Notes under the pieces: model-generated
What the model saw: only the letters and a program-made list of their open reading frames with translations
Database searches by the model: none
What the model was told of the DNA's origin: nothing
Part shown: piece after piece, positions 1-10,014 of the stretch
Position numbering within the stretch: the first letter of the stretch is position 1
How the letters are laid out: the number at the start of each line of letters is the position of its first letter
Translations under genes and position numbers: made by a program
Origin: Megascapheus bottae
Taxonomy: Eukaryota > Chordata > Mammalia > Rodentia > Geomyidae
Assembly (NCBI GenBank): GCA_024803745.1
Contig: JANJXV010000039.1
Location: 9,020,001-9,084,000, forward strand
DNA length: 64,000 bases
Direction of reading: 5' to 3'

Positions 1-119
1 AAACCCTAACTCCCTAAGTGCTAAAAGAAAGTTTGGCTTTAAGTTCTTGAGTACTTGGTATCAAGACTCCTAACACAGAGACAATAAATATCCTGGGAGC
101 TCTTAGGTGACTGACTCCC

Positions 120-330
120 CTTTTTTCTGGTGCCAGTACTTAGGCTTGAACTCATGGCCTAGATGCTATACCTTACTTCTTTGCTCAAGGCTGGTGCTCT
201 ACCACATGAGCCATAGCTCCATTTTCAAGTTTTTCGTGGCGAATTAGGAGGTAAGAGTATCATAGATCTTCCTGCCTGAGCTGGCTTTGAACTGTGATCT
301 TCATATCTTGGCTTCTTGGTTAGGGTTTCT
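120..330 (-). mobile_element. B1-Geo SINE
   Basis: Geo part (CTCAAGGCTGGTGCTCTACC) followed by a decayed B1 part. An adjoining 331-400 fragment looks like a second B1 relic. Confidence 0.75.
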
Positions 331-475
331 TTTTTTCAGACAGGGCCTTGCTTTCTGTATAGGCTTGACTTGAACTGCAAATTTTTTTTTTTTTTGAGCA
401 GCGTGTGACAAAATCAGTAGAAAATTCTACATCTTATGGAACAGGTTATAGTACAAACTTATGTGTATTGAAAAT

Positions 476-680
476 GCCAGGAATTTGGCCTAGTGGTAGA
501 GTGCTTGCTTAGCATGCACGAAGACCGGGGTTTGATGCCTCAGTACCACTTACATAGAAAGAGCCAGAAGTGGTGCTGTAGCTCAAATGGTAGTGCTCTA
601 GCCTTGAGAAAGCCCAAGAACAGTGCTCAGACCCTGAGTTCAAGCCTCAGGACTGGCAAAAACAAACAAACAACAAAACT
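476..680 (+). mobile_element. IDL-Geo SINE
   Basis: Full dimer: A box TGGCCTAGTGG, then the Geo module, ending in a CAAA-rich tail. Confidence 0.9.
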
Positions 681-688
681 TACATTTA

Positions 689-909
689 GGCCAGACACCA
701 CCGTGGCTCACACCTGTAATCCTAACTAATCAGGAGGCTGAGCTATGAGGATCTCAGTCAAAGCCAGCCTGGGCACTAAAGTCTTCAATTAACCACCAGA
801 AAACTGGAAGTGGAGCTGTGGCTGAGGGGATAGGGTGGTAGCCTTGAACTGAAGAGCTCAGGGACAGTGCCCAGGCCCAGAGTCCAAGCCCCACGACCGA
901 CAAAAAAAA
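689..909 (+). mobile_element. B1-Geo SINE
   Basis: B1 head (GTGGCTCACACCTGTAATCC) joined to Geo, with a poly(A) tail. It follows the 476-680 IDL-Geo directly. Confidence 0.9.
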
Positions 910-1299
910 AGTACATGTAGGCTACCCATGTAAGGGGTATATTTGACACATAAGTAAGTTTTGTGTTTAGATTCGATTCCACTCTGGAGATTACGTATTC
1001 AGCATGTACCCACGCAAATGTTCCAAATTCAAAAGAAACCTGGAATCTGAGATACACTTAAGAGTCCCAAGCATTGCTGATTAAAAGACATTCAGTCTTA
1101 AATTTCAAAGGGAAAAGCCTGGAAAATTTTCCCAGTTACCAAAGGCAGCCAGCAGATGGAGCTTCTGTATAGAACAAAAGTCTAAATTCTTTTCCCCCCC
1201 AAGTTTCCTGGATTAAAAAGAAAGTCACACAGGTAGGGGGTTTTTAGAAGGAAACTTAAATGTTAAACATTTTGATCTTAACTCTCTACACACACACAC

Positions 1300-1543
1300 T
1301 TCTTGCTGTTGTTGTTGGTTCTGGGGCTTGAACTCAGGGACTGGGCACTTGTCCCTGAGCTCTTTTGTGAAATGCTAGTGCTCTATCACTTTGAGCCACA
1401 ACTCTACTTCTAAAGTCTTCTTGTGGTTAATTGGAGATGAATTTCATCGACATTCCTACCCTGGCTGGCTTTAAACCTCAATTTTCAGATCTTAGCTCTC
1501 TGAATAGCTAAGGTTACAGGTGTGAGCCACTAGCACTTGGCTG
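1300..1543 (-). mobile_element. B1-Geo SINE
   Basis: Complete but diverged; ends with GTGTGAGCCACTAGCACTTG. Confidence 0.85.
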
Positions 1544-1569
1544 GTTTTAAGTATTTTCAGCTGCCTTAC

Positions 1570-1795
1570 ATCTTTTCTTTTTGGTCAGTCATAGGACTTG
1601 AACTCTGTGCCCGGGCACTGTTTCTGAGCTCAAGGCTACCGCCCTACCCCTTGGGCCACAGTTCCCCTCCGGTTGTCTGGTGGTTAATTGGAATCTCATG
1701 GACTTTTCAGTGCCCGGGCTGACTTTGAACTACAATCCTCAGATCACAGCCTCCTGAGTAGCTAGGATTAAAGGCATGAGCCATGGCATCCGGCT
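1570..1795 (-). mobile_element. B1-Geo SINE
   Basis: Second minus-strand copy in tandem with 1,300-1,543, separated by a short spacer. Confidence 0.85.
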
Positions 1796-1821
1796 TTGTC
1801 ATGAGCATTTCAAAAATAGAG

Positions 1822-2265
1822 AGCTGAGCACTGGTAGCTCATACCTATGAGCTCAGCTATTCAGGAAACTAAGATCTGAAGACTGAGGTGCAAAGCCAGC
1901 TGGGAAAGAAAGTCCAGGAGACTTTTAGCTCCAATTAAGTACCAATTAAAGCTGGAAATAGAAGTGTGGCTCAAGGACCAGGAGAGTAGCCTAGTAGTAG
2001 ATGCTTGCCTAGCATGCATGAAGCCTGGGTTCTATTCCTTGGTACCACACTCTCAGAAAAAGCTGGAAGTAGTGCTATGGCTCAAGTGGCAGGGCACTAG
2101 CCTTGAGCAAAAAGTGTCCAAGGACAGTGCCCAGGCCCTGAGTTCAATCCCTGGCAAAAAAAAAAAAAAAAAAAAAGTGTGGCTCAACTGGTAGACTACT
2201 AACTTTGAGTGAAAATGCTAAGCAAGAGTTTAGATGGGATTGGTCCCCAGCCCTGAAAAAACAGA
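1822..2265 (+). mobile_element. B1-Geo SINE interrupted by IDL-Geo
   Basis: The host B1-Geo (1,822-1,974 and 2,188-2,265) was split by an IDL-Geo at 1,975-2,174. The duplication AAGTGTGGCTCAA is found at 1,962-1,974 and 2,175-2,187. Confidence 0.85.
1975..2174 (+). mobile_element. IDL-Geo SINE (nested)
   Basis: Inserted in a B1-Geo, with a 13-bp perfect TSD and a long poly(A). The 5' end is slightly short. Confidence 0.88.
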
Positions 2266-2756
2266 AGATGATGATGATTTAAAAAAAAAAAGATAACCTA
2301 TACACATTACTTAGCTATACTTTGATCCACATAGGTAACAATACTAATAGTACCTTTGTGTCCTTTCTCTATTATTTTCCTACTTAAGGGATACAGAAAA
2401 TATTTTCTCTATGGTCAAGTATTCACTCAGATTGCAATCTTAAGATTAATATAATATAGTGGAAGACACTGAACATTACTAAGATTGATTCAGATCTTCA
2501 TGTGGAATCTATATGCCCCCTACAAGGACAAGTGACCAGAAGTGCTGAGGTCATACCCTAATTTTAGGCTCTGACATTCTCACTGCCCTCCAAGAAGGCT
2601 ATGAGACTCACTTTCCACTCAACACACATTTTGTCTATTTCTGAATTCTAGTCCAAAATTGTTACAACATTCATTACTGTTTCTCTGAAATAATTATCAC
2701 TGTGGGAAAAAATGGCATCATATGCTTGTCTTTTGCTCTAGAACCATCTATTAGCC

Positions 2757-3141
2757 TTTTCTGCTCAATGCTAGTGCTTTACCACTTGAGCCACAGCTAC
2801 ACTTCTGAAATTTTTTGGTGGTTCTTAAATATGAGAGTCTCGGGGCCGGGAGTTTGGCCTAGTTGTATCGAGTGCTTGCCTAGCATGCATGAAGACCCGG
2901 GTTCGATTCCTCGGCACCACATACATAGAAAAAAAGCCAGAAATAGTGCTGAGGCTCAAGTGGCAGAGCTCTAGCCTTGAGAAAGTCCAAGGACAGTGCT
3001 CAGGCCCTGAGTTCAAGCCCAGGACTGGCAAAAAAAAAAAAAAAATGTGAGAGTCTCTTTCCTTTGTAGACTGGCTTTGAGCTTCAGTCCTCAGATCTCA
3101 GCTGAGTATTAGGATTACAGACAGGAGCCACCTGCAGCTGG
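2757..3141 (-). mobile_element. B1-Geo SINE interrupted by IDL-Geo
   Basis: Host pieces are 2,757-2,841 and 3,048-3,141, separated by the plus-strand IDL-Geo at 2,842-3,047. Confidence 0.8.
2842..3047 (+). mobile_element. IDL-Geo SINE (nested)
   Basis: Near-consensus young copy. TSD TGAGAGTCTC is found at 2,832-2,841 and 3,048-3,057. Confidence 0.92.
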
Positions 3142-3416
3142 ATCTTTGCCTGGTTTATTAACTCATTTGTAGGAACTTGTTTTTCTTATAAACTATAAAT
3201 TAAAAACAATATTTTGTCTCTTTGAAGTATTGCAATTATAATTATACAGGTAAAAGGGGCTCTGTTTGTCCCCAGATCTGCAATGACACTGGGTCAAGAC
3301 CTGAGCTCAAGATCAAGGTTCTAGCTAGAACAAAGGGAAGGGATTCTGCATTCTCTACTCAGCTTTAGCGAAGTAATGGGTGACTCAGAAAAGATTTAGT
3401 AAGTTAAAAAGCTGGC

Positions 3417-3617
3417 AGGGCCAGAAGCATGGCCTAGTGGTACAGTGCTTGCCTAGTATGCACAAAGCCCTGGGTACCACATACACAGATTTTTTTAAAA
3501 AGCCAAAAGTGGTGATGTGGCTCAAAAGTGGTAAAGGACTAGCCTTCAAAAAACCCAAGGACAGTGTCCAGGCCTGAGTTCAAGCCCCAGGACCAGAAAA
3601 AACAAACAAAAAAACCC
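3417..3617 (+). mobile_element. IDL-Geo SINE
   Basis: Diverged dimer with a short internal deletion in the tRNA-like B-box region; CAAA-rich tail. Confidence 0.85.
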
Positions 3618-3894
3618 CTGGAGACTGAGTACAAAAAGAAGAGTGATGTTCATTATGAGAATCAACCAACATATTAATTACATTGTAGTCAGTGAGGTTC
3701 TTTTCCAGACATCTTAGCATATTTACCATAGAGCAACAAGTAAAATAAGTCATTATTCAACAATGATTGTAAATACTGAACATGGAGTTAAGACTTATTG
3801 TGGCATGCAAGTTTCTCAAAACGTAACAGTCATTTCAAAGACATACAAACTTCCACTGAGCTAAGGCTTCTGTTAATGTTAAGAACCAAGTTAC

Positions 3895-3992
3895 CATGTG
3901 GATGGGACTTGAACCACGATTCTGGAGCCTTCTAAACTGATCTGGGGAGCATAGGCTTCTTTATTTTCAATCTGGGCTGTGTCAACTACAAC
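3895..3992 (-). CDS. GARRE1: GARRE1 coding exon 7 (residues 422-453 plus two bases)
   Basis: A 98-base exon, easily missed because its open frame is short. After acceptor GTTTCTCTTAG it reads VVVDTAQIENKEAYAPQ, then ISLEGSRIVVQVPST, and ends with TG of a Trp codon before donor GTAACT. It is the first exon in the gene to end out of phase 0 (two bases of the codon). The sequence continues the human protein directly after ...FGQAGL. The surrounding 3.6-4.1 kb is free of recognisable SINEs, as expected around a conserved exon. The next exon lies beyond the left edge of the window. Confidence 0.93.
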
Positions 3993-4159
3993 CTAAGAGA
4001 AACAGAAACAACCACCAGTTTAGAGGGAGGCAGTCAATGGATTACAAAGATAACCAAAGAGTACTCAATGCTGAGTATTCCTAAGAACCATTCCATCTAC
4101 TCTGAGGCCAGGAAAACAACAGCTATTTAAAAAAACAGAAAAAGAAAAAGACTGAATAA

Positions 4160-4360
4160 GTTGAACTCCCACATGTAATCCTAGCTACTCAGGAAGCTGA
4201 GAACTGAGGATCATGGTTCAAAGCCAGCCCAGGCAGGAAAATATGTGAGACTCATGAGTCACCAAAAAGCCAGACGTGGAGTTGTAGCTCAATAGATAGT
4301 TAGCTTTGATCACAAAAGCTCAGGGATAGTGCTCAGGTCCTGAGTTCAAACAAGATGATC
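4160..4360 (+). mobile_element. B1-Geo SINE
   Basis: B1 head and Geo part both recognisable; diverged tail. Confidence 0.8.
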
Positions 4361-4540
4361 CTATCCTGACTTATTTATAAGTAAAACAACTTCAGGACAA
4401 AGAAGTAACTAAACATTCGTCAATGATCTCCTCTTGTTTGGAGGATTTTTTTTTGGACAATGGAATTTGAACTCAGGTCCTTGAGTTTGCTAGGCAGTGA
4501 TTTACCCCTTGCACCATACCCTTAGCTCCCTGGAGGTGAG

Positions 4541-4745
4541 TTTTTTTTTTTTTTTTTTTGCCAGTCGTGGGCTTGAGCTCAGGGCCTGAGCACTGTCCTT
4601 GGACTTTCTCAAGGCTAGAGCTCTACCACTTGAGCCTCAGCACCATTTCTGGCTTTTTTCTATGTATGTGGTACCAAGGAATTGAACCCAGGTCTTCATG
4701 CATGCTAGGCAAGCACTTTAACCACTAGGCCAAACTCCCGGCCCC
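4541..4745 (-). mobile_element. IDL-Geo SINE
   Basis: Near-complete, with long poly(T) at its left. It abuts an older ID-like fragment at 4,449-4,530. Confidence 0.9.
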
Positions 4746-4803
4746 TGTTTTTGTTTTTGTGGGTCATGATGCCTGTATTTTCTAATAACTAAAAGAATTT
4801 CAA

Positions 4804-4960
4804 GCTGGATATGGTAGCACATGCCCATAATCCCAGCATTCTGAAGGCTGAGGCAAGAGAATACTAAATTTCAATGCAACCTTGGCTATGTGGCTGTCTC
4901 TAAACATCAATGACAAAGACTCAAACTCAAACAACAATCACTACCACAAAAGTATTTCAA
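4804..4960 (+). mobile_element. B1 monomer
   Basis: Pol III A-box region followed by CCCATAATCCCAGCATTCTG and a decayed A-rich tail; lacks the Geo module. Confidence 0.75.
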
Positions 4961-5331
4961 GAAAACAAGTATAAAAGACTTTAAGTAAAAATCTGTAATA
5001 TTTCAGGAGGGGTCAAGCTGTGCTGAGCTGTTTATCACCATCTCAAATTCAACCTCTAATGGTGTCCATTTCTAGTGCTGTAAACAGCTCCCGCAGCTGC
5101 TCCCTTGGAAAGACTTCCTGTCCAAGAACAGTCTTTGTTGGACCAGACAGGTGTTTCCTCTCTCTTCCTGCCCCCAGAACCCAAATCTAAAGGTCCTTTG
5201 TCAGCTACACACAAAGCTGTCCTGCAATCAGTGGATAAGGGACTAGGAAATTGCTGGGCTCTGAATAGGATGGGACCTTATAAAAAAATTTTTTTAACTA
5301 TGTTTCCTCAAAATAGCTTTTGTGGCCTTTT

Positions 5332-5536
5332 TTTTTTTTTTTTTTTTTTTGGCCAGTCCTGGGCTTGAGCTCAGGGCCTGAGCACTGTCCTTGGACTTTC
5401 TCAAGGCTAGAGCTCTACCACTTGAGCCTCAGTACCACTTACAGCTTTTTTCAATGTACGTGGTACCGAGGAATCGAATCCGGGTCTTCGTGCATGCTAG
5501 GCAAGCACTCTACAACTAGGCCAAACTCCCAGCCCC
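5332..5536 (-). mobile_element. IDL-Geo SINE
   Basis: TSD TGTGGCCTTTT at 5,321-5,331 and 5,540-5,550. It sits next to the B1-Geo at 5,551-5,709. Confidence 0.92.
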
Positions 5537-5550
5537 TTATGTGGCCTTTT

Positions 5551-5709
5551 GAATGCTCTACCACTTTGAGTCATAACTCTAGTTTTGGTCTTCTGGTGGT
5601 TAATTGGAGATAAAGAGTCTCATAGGCTTTCCTGCCTGAGCTGACTTCAAATCCCCATCCTCAGATCTCAGTAGCTAGGCTCACTAATGTGAGCCACCGG
5701 TGCCTGGCA
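5551..5709 (-). mobile_element. B1-Geo SINE, part of Geo missing
   Basis: Contains the end of Geo and a complete B1 part; the 3' portion of Geo is absent or displaced by the neighbouring insertion. Confidence 0.8.
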
Positions 5710-5723
5710 CCAGTAGATTCTTT

Positions 5724-5814
5724 TTTTTTTTTTTGCCAGTCCTGGGCTTGAGGAACCCGGGTCTTCATGCATGCTAGGCAAGCACTCTACCACTAGGCCA
5801 AACTCCCCACCCCT
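5724..5814 (-). mobile_element. IDL-Geo SINE with internal deletion
   Basis: About 90 bp instead of about 200. The Geo 3' end jumps directly to the IDL B-box region. The flanks AGTAGATTCTTT / AGTGGATTCTTT are a TSD with one mismatch, so it is one insertion. Confidence 0.85.
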
Positions 5815-5982
5815 AGTGGATTCTTTTATAGGATATCAGGGCACTTTTAATTCATTTCTTCTCTTGGGAGTTCTAGGCTAAGGAAACAGCTCATCTCTGT
5901 AGACCAGCTGGCTTTCTAAACAAAACCGTCTTGAACCATCATCTGCAAGAAGTCAAAGACAAGTATCCCCTAATTGCTCTTT

Positions 5983-6243
5983 TCATAGGTGCCAGCAACT
6001 CATGCCTCTGTAATCCTAGTCACTTAGGTGGCTGAGATCTGAGGATCTCGGTTCAAAGCCAGCAAAAGTAGACAAATTGGAGAGACACTTATCTCTAATT
6101 AAACTATCAATCAACTGGAAATGGAGGTATGGCTCAGGTGGTAGAGTGATAGCCTTGAGCCAAAAACGTAAATGAGAGTACCAGGCTCTAAGTTCAAGCC
6201 CCAGTACCGGTACATACATGTACATGCACACATACACATACCT
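5983..6243 (+). mobile_element. B1-Geo SINE with CATA-rich tail
   Basis: Full composite; the tail has become a (CA/TA)-rich microsatellite. Confidence 0.85.
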
Positions 6244-6837
6244 ATAAAGAAGAAACCTAGGAGTCCTTTTTTTTTTTTTAATCTAATTGTGGAATCAAGT
6301 GCCCAGAGCTTTAAGTGGGTCAGTGGTGATACAGAAAAAACTAAATTGTGATTCCAGATGCTGATCTCCTGACCAACCTGGTTTGAGCAAAAGGCTTTCC
6401 TTTTTCTCTGAAAGGAGAGAAGACTATAACACTACATTTGAGATGATGCTGTCATTTTATTACTAGGAAGGATACAGGCAGAGAGCTGGGGTACAATGAC
6501 TAGAGAGGAATGTTGCTTATAGCAGCAAAGCCCAGGGAGATGTGAGAGAGGAGCTGACACCACATGGATGAGAGGACCAAACCAAGTGACCATCAGAGAC
6601 AAGAAAATTCCAGGTAAGAGGAGGGCCAAGGGCCAAGGTGTGAGACAGGAGGCAGTTTGTCAAATCTGGGCAGCTGGAAGACATTCAGTATAGCTCAGGA
6701 GTCAGGCAAGTTAAAGGATCTCATCTCTTTAAAATGAGGAAAGCCCAACTTATCACTTTACAACTAGGTTCCCTACAAGTATGCATCCTTAGTCTATAAA
6801 AGGAATTTTTTTGTTTCTGTATTTATGTATTATTTAT

Positions 6838-7067
6838 TTTTTGTGCCAGTCCTGAGACTTAAACTCAGTTCTCACATGCTGGCTTGGCGTTTTTGCTCAA
6901 GGCTAGTGCTCTACCACTTGAGCCATAGCTCCACAACTGCTTTTTGGTGCTTAATTGGAGGTAAGAGTCTCATGGACTTTCTTGCCCAGGCTAGCCTCAA
7001 ACTGCCATTCTCAGATGTCAGTCTCCTGAGTAGCAAAGATTTCAGGTGGGAGCCACTAGTACCCAGC
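6838..7067 (-). mobile_element. B1-Geo SINE
   Basis: Both modules complete. Confidence 0.88.
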
Positions 7068-7098
7068 TATGCTTTACTTAAAAAAAATAAAAAATTCA

Positions 7099-7316
7099 AA
7101 GGGCCGGGAGTTTGGTCTGGTGGTAAAGTGCTTGCCTAGCATGCATAAAGACCTGTGTTCAATTCCTCAGTACCACATACACAAAAAAAGTTGGAAATGA
7201 TGCTGTGGCTCAAGTGGTAGAATTCTAGCCTTGAGAAAGTCCAAGGACAGCACTCATGCCCTGAGTTCAAACCCCAGGATCCCTCCCGACCCTCCCTCCC
7301 CCACAAAAAAAAAGGA
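7099..7316 (+). mobile_element. IDL-Geo SINE
   Basis: Full dimer with a C-rich interruption before the A tail. It lies 129 bases beyond the donor of GARRE1 coding exon 6. Confidence 0.9.
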
Positions 7317-7444
7317 CAGAAAAAAATCTAGTCTACATTCTTTGGCACTGGAGAAGTGAGAAAGTCACTCCGTGTAATAAAGCATGTCAAGCACAGCACA
7401 GCTCGAGATGTCTCTTTTCTCCCTTGTCCACCCTATTCACTCAC

Positions 7445-7603
7445 CAGTCCTGCCTGGCCGAACAGCAGCTGCACAGCGGTCTTGCAGGCACCCCGCCATG
7501 TGGATGGGCACACCTGGTTCAGCACTTCTGTGACAGGAAAATCATCCCTGGCTGTGATTCCATTGTAGGAATCTGCTTCCTTAATCAGCTGTAACATTGT
7601 GTG
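7445..7603 (-). CDS. GARRE1: GARRE1 coding exon 6 (residues 369-421)
   Basis: Starts HTMLQLIKEADSYNGITARD after acceptor TCCACCTGCAG and ends AVQLLFGQAGL before a consensus donor GTGAGT. The 159 bases make 53 codons, phase 0 at both ends. The stretch DDFPVTEVLNQVCPSTWRGA matches remembered human sequence exactly. The preceding residues differ from human at three positions as I recall it (ADS for AGC, TAR for TSR). Confidence 0.95.
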
Positions 7604-7738
7604 CTGCAGGTGGACAAGAAAAGCATTCATATCTCAAGACAAAGACACACAGGATCTAAAAGCTAGAGAAATGCACGATATCATCATCTGAGATGGAAAA
7701 GCAGCATATGCAAATAATGGTATATATACATATATATT

Positions 7739-7973
7739 CTTTTGGGGGGTGGGGTAGGTCATGGGCTTGAACTCTGGGCCTGGGCGCTGTCCCTGAGCTC
7801 TTCAGCTCAAGGCTACTGCCCTGCCCCTTGAGCCAAGCTCCACTTCCCATTTTCTAGAGGGAAGATAAGAGTCTCAGGTTCTTTTAGTGCACAGGCTAGT
7901 TTTGAACCTTGATCCACAGATCTCAGCCTCCTGAGTAGTTAGATTATAGGTGTGAGCTACTGCACTGCCAGGC
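7739..7973 (-). mobile_element. B1-Geo SINE
   Basis: Full composite. Confidence 0.9.
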
Positions 7974-8124
7974 AATTAGTATATATTAATGTAAGATTTA
8001 GTCTCAATTCTCCAAGTCCAGTGAAAATAATCATACAGTATTTACAATGTACTTACTTTCAAGCCCTTTAGGATAAATATTTGAATAAAACTTTCTTAGC
8101 AAATATTTCACTTAAAAAAAAAAG

Positions 8125-8212
8125 TCACCAGAGTGCTGAGATTGTGCTCAATGGTAGAATACTTGTCTCGCATGTGTAAGGTCCTGGATTCAAATCCTAA
8201 CACCACAAAAAT
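8125..8212 (+). mobile_element. ID-like monomer
   Basis: tRNA-like head with A box (TGTGCTCAATGG) and B box (GGATTCAAATCC), without Geo. Confidence 0.75.
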
Positions 8213-8355
8213 AAGTTGCTAGTGATATCTGTCATTAGATATTACTATACTGAGAAGGACTGCAGCTTTTTCTTTTCTTTGACATCTTGTGTTTCTGTGG
8301 GTGAGTCCCATACTATACTGAAAAGGATCGCAGCTTCTTCTTTTGACATCTTGTG

Positions 8356-8358
<3 letters not shown>

Positions 8359-8405
<47 letters not shown>

Positions 8406-8524
8406 GAGAGAGGGGGAGAGACAGAGAGACAGGAAAGAGAGAGAGACAAAGAGACAGGAGAGACAGAGAGACAGAAGAAAGAGACAGAGAGATAGGAGAA
8501 AGAGACAGGAGAGAGAGAGGGAGA
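8359..8524. repeat. (TC)n(TG)n(GA)n compound microsatellite
   Basis: A pyrimidine dinucleotide block, a TG block and a long interrupted purine (GA) block. It accounts for several overlapping open frames rich in Ser/Leu or Arg/Glu. It lies in the intron between GARRE1 coding exons 5 and 6. Confidence 0.95.
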
Positions 8525-8742
8525 GCGCTAGCCTGGACACAATTCCTGAGCTTTTGTGGCAAGGTTAGCACTCTACTACTTTGAGCCACAGCTCCACAGC
8601 TCCACTTCCAGTTTTCTGGTGGTTAACTGGAGATAAGAAACACAAGAACTTTCCTGCATGAGCTAGTTTGGAACGGCAAACCCTCAGATCTCAGCCTCCT
8701 GAGTTGCTAGGATTATAGGCATGAACCACTGGCATCCAAAGA
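8525..8742 (-). mobile_element. B1-Geo SINE
   Basis: Its Geo 3' end has fused with the purine microsatellite on the left. It ends 88 bases before GARRE1 coding exon 5. Confidence 0.85.
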
Positions 8743-8829
8743 CAAGACCTCCTATGCTCTTCACAAGCCCTTAGGTTCCTTTGAGAACTCCAAGTTTATG
8801 CCCATTCCTGGAAGCCCATGGAAAAATAC

Positions 8830-8991
8830 CGTCTTCAGTTTCAGATTGTCGGCAGCCGACTCATTAAAGGAGACGCCCTTCAGGAAGTGTGGTCCTATCT
8901 GCACAGGGACAGTGGGAAGTTCACACTGCATGGGCTGGGGAGGAGTCTGCCTTCGGCCTGTCTGTTGGGCTTCCACCTCACTGCAGCAGCC
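8830..8991 (-). CDS. GARRE1: GARRE1 coding exon 5 (residues 315-368)
   Basis: Begins GCCSEVEAQQTGRRQTPPQP after acceptor CTTCTCTAG and ends DNLKLKT before donor GTATTT, a weaker donor than its neighbours. The 162 bases make 54 codons, phase 0 at both ends. The first third is polar and Gln/Pro-rich. The second third, VPVQIGPHFLKGVSF, looks like the start of a folded strand-rich unit. The intron before it is only 96 bases, one of the shortest in the window. Confidence 0.95.
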
Positions 8992-9087
8992 CTAGAGAAG
9001 GATAAGAGAGGAGGTGAGCCACACTTGGCCCACATATGCCCAGATCACCTCCTACAGCGCCCAGAGCTACCTGACAGAAAATCGTAC

Positions 9088-9183
9088 CTGTAAACTCGCC
9101 TCAATTGCCTTTGGGTTCAGGTGGAAGCCAGCTTTCATTGCGTATTCACAGTGGCCTAAACTTTCCAGAGCTATCTTATATGC
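9088..9183 (-). CDS. GARRE1: GARRE1 coding exon 4 (residues 283-314)
   Basis: A 96-base exon of 32 codons, AYKIALESLGHCEYAMKAGF through AIEASLQ. The acceptor is TTTTTGCAG and the donor GTACGA. It appears unchanged from remembered human GARRE1. Phase is 0 at both ends, and only a 225-base intron separates it from coding exon 3. Confidence 0.95.
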
Positions 9184-9408
9184 CTGCAAAAAGGAAGTAT
9201 TTTCAAGAGTCAGGATTAGATATAACTGGTTAGAATAAGATAAAGTCCAATCAAAATGGAAATTAAAATTTCCTATAGTTATTAAAAGGCTTGTCACCAA
9301 TAAGTATCTACCTTATTACTTTTTTCCAACTGGCTCAACATCACACCTTGAATTCTCTCCTTCCACTATATCACTTGCTACCCATATGCCAAGCTTAAAA
9401 AACCTTAC

Positions 9409-9549
9409 CTGCAAAGCACTGTCGATTTTAATGTTCAGTTCTTTCAGCTGGTGCTCAGGAATGGCTGCACTCTGGGAACAAAAGAGCTGCTGGACTTCGA
9501 TTCCTGCCAGGCGACTATCACAGCCCCTTTCTCTCAGTCTAGATGTTGC
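9409..9549 (-). CDS. GARRE1: GARRE1 coding exon 3 (residues 236-282)
   Basis: Starts ATSRLRERGCDSRLAG after acceptor TTTATGTCACAG and ends KIDSALQ before donor GTAAGG. The 141 bases make 47 codons, phase 0 at both ends. The segment QQLFCSQSAAIPEHQLKELN is essentially identical to remembered human protein. The only clear differences are in the DSRLAG stretch, where I recall DGCLAG in human. Confidence 0.95.
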
Positions 9550-9614
9550 CTGTGACATAAACAGTGGCTAATAGGTGAAGAATGCTACTGGCACCATCAA
9601 AACTAAGAGTAACA

Positions 9615-9858
9615 ACAGCCAGGAGCTCACACTTGTAATCCTAGCTAGTCAGGAAGCAGAGGCTAAGGATCATGGTATGTGGTTTGAGGACATCTTGAGG
9701 GAGAAAATTTTGTGAGACTCTATCTCCAATGAACTACCAAAAAGCTGGATGCGGAGCTTTAACTTAAGTGGTAGAGTGCTAGCCTCGAGCCAAAGAGCTC
9801 AGGGATAGTACCCAGGCCCCAAGTTCAAGCCCTATAACTAATGATAACAACAACAAAC
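9615..9858 (+). mobile_element. B1-Geo SINE
   Basis: Full composite, 66 bases upstream of the acceptor of GARRE1 coding exon 3 and antisense to the gene. Confidence 0.85.
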
Positions 9859-10014
9859 CTCCATACAATCCTCTATCTTCACTAAGCTTTCTTTCATCTT
9901 AGTATGAACATGGCTGGGGGGGTCTACCATCTCCATGACTACCACTCTCCTGCTGGCCTATCTAGCTGCCTGGCTGGCTGAGCAATTCCTTCTTCTTGCT
10001 CCTTGGCCAGATAC

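Larger units (their letters stand above)
1..3894. other. GARRE1 intron after coding exon 7 (partial)
   Basis: Filled with SINEs listed separately. Blocks without recognisable repeats are 1-118, 1,040-1,300, 2,300-2,735 and 3,160-3,410, plus 3,630-3,894 next to the exon. No further GARRE1 exon was seen here. Confidence 0.7.
3993..7444. other. GARRE1 intron between coding exons 6 and 7
   Basis: Besides listed SINEs it holds apparently single-copy stretches at 3,993-4,150, 4,970-5,320, 5,830-5,980, 6,250-6,810 and 7,320-7,444. None encodes a recognisable protein or RNA. Confidence 0.7.

Noticed and set aside
2842..3047. tRNA-Ala-like sequences with intact A and B boxes.
   Set aside because: They are the left monomers of IDL-Geo SINEs, with poly(A) tails and target duplications. 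No stand-alone tRNA gene was found.
5100..5290. A possible extra GARRE1 exon between coding exons 6 and 7.
   Set aside because: Neither strand translates to GARRE1 sequence, and the flanking exons join without a missing residue.
8216..8589. Several overlapping open frames on both strands with Ser/Leu or Arg/Glu repeats.
   Set aside because: They translate the TC/TG/GA microsatellite and the adjoining SINE.
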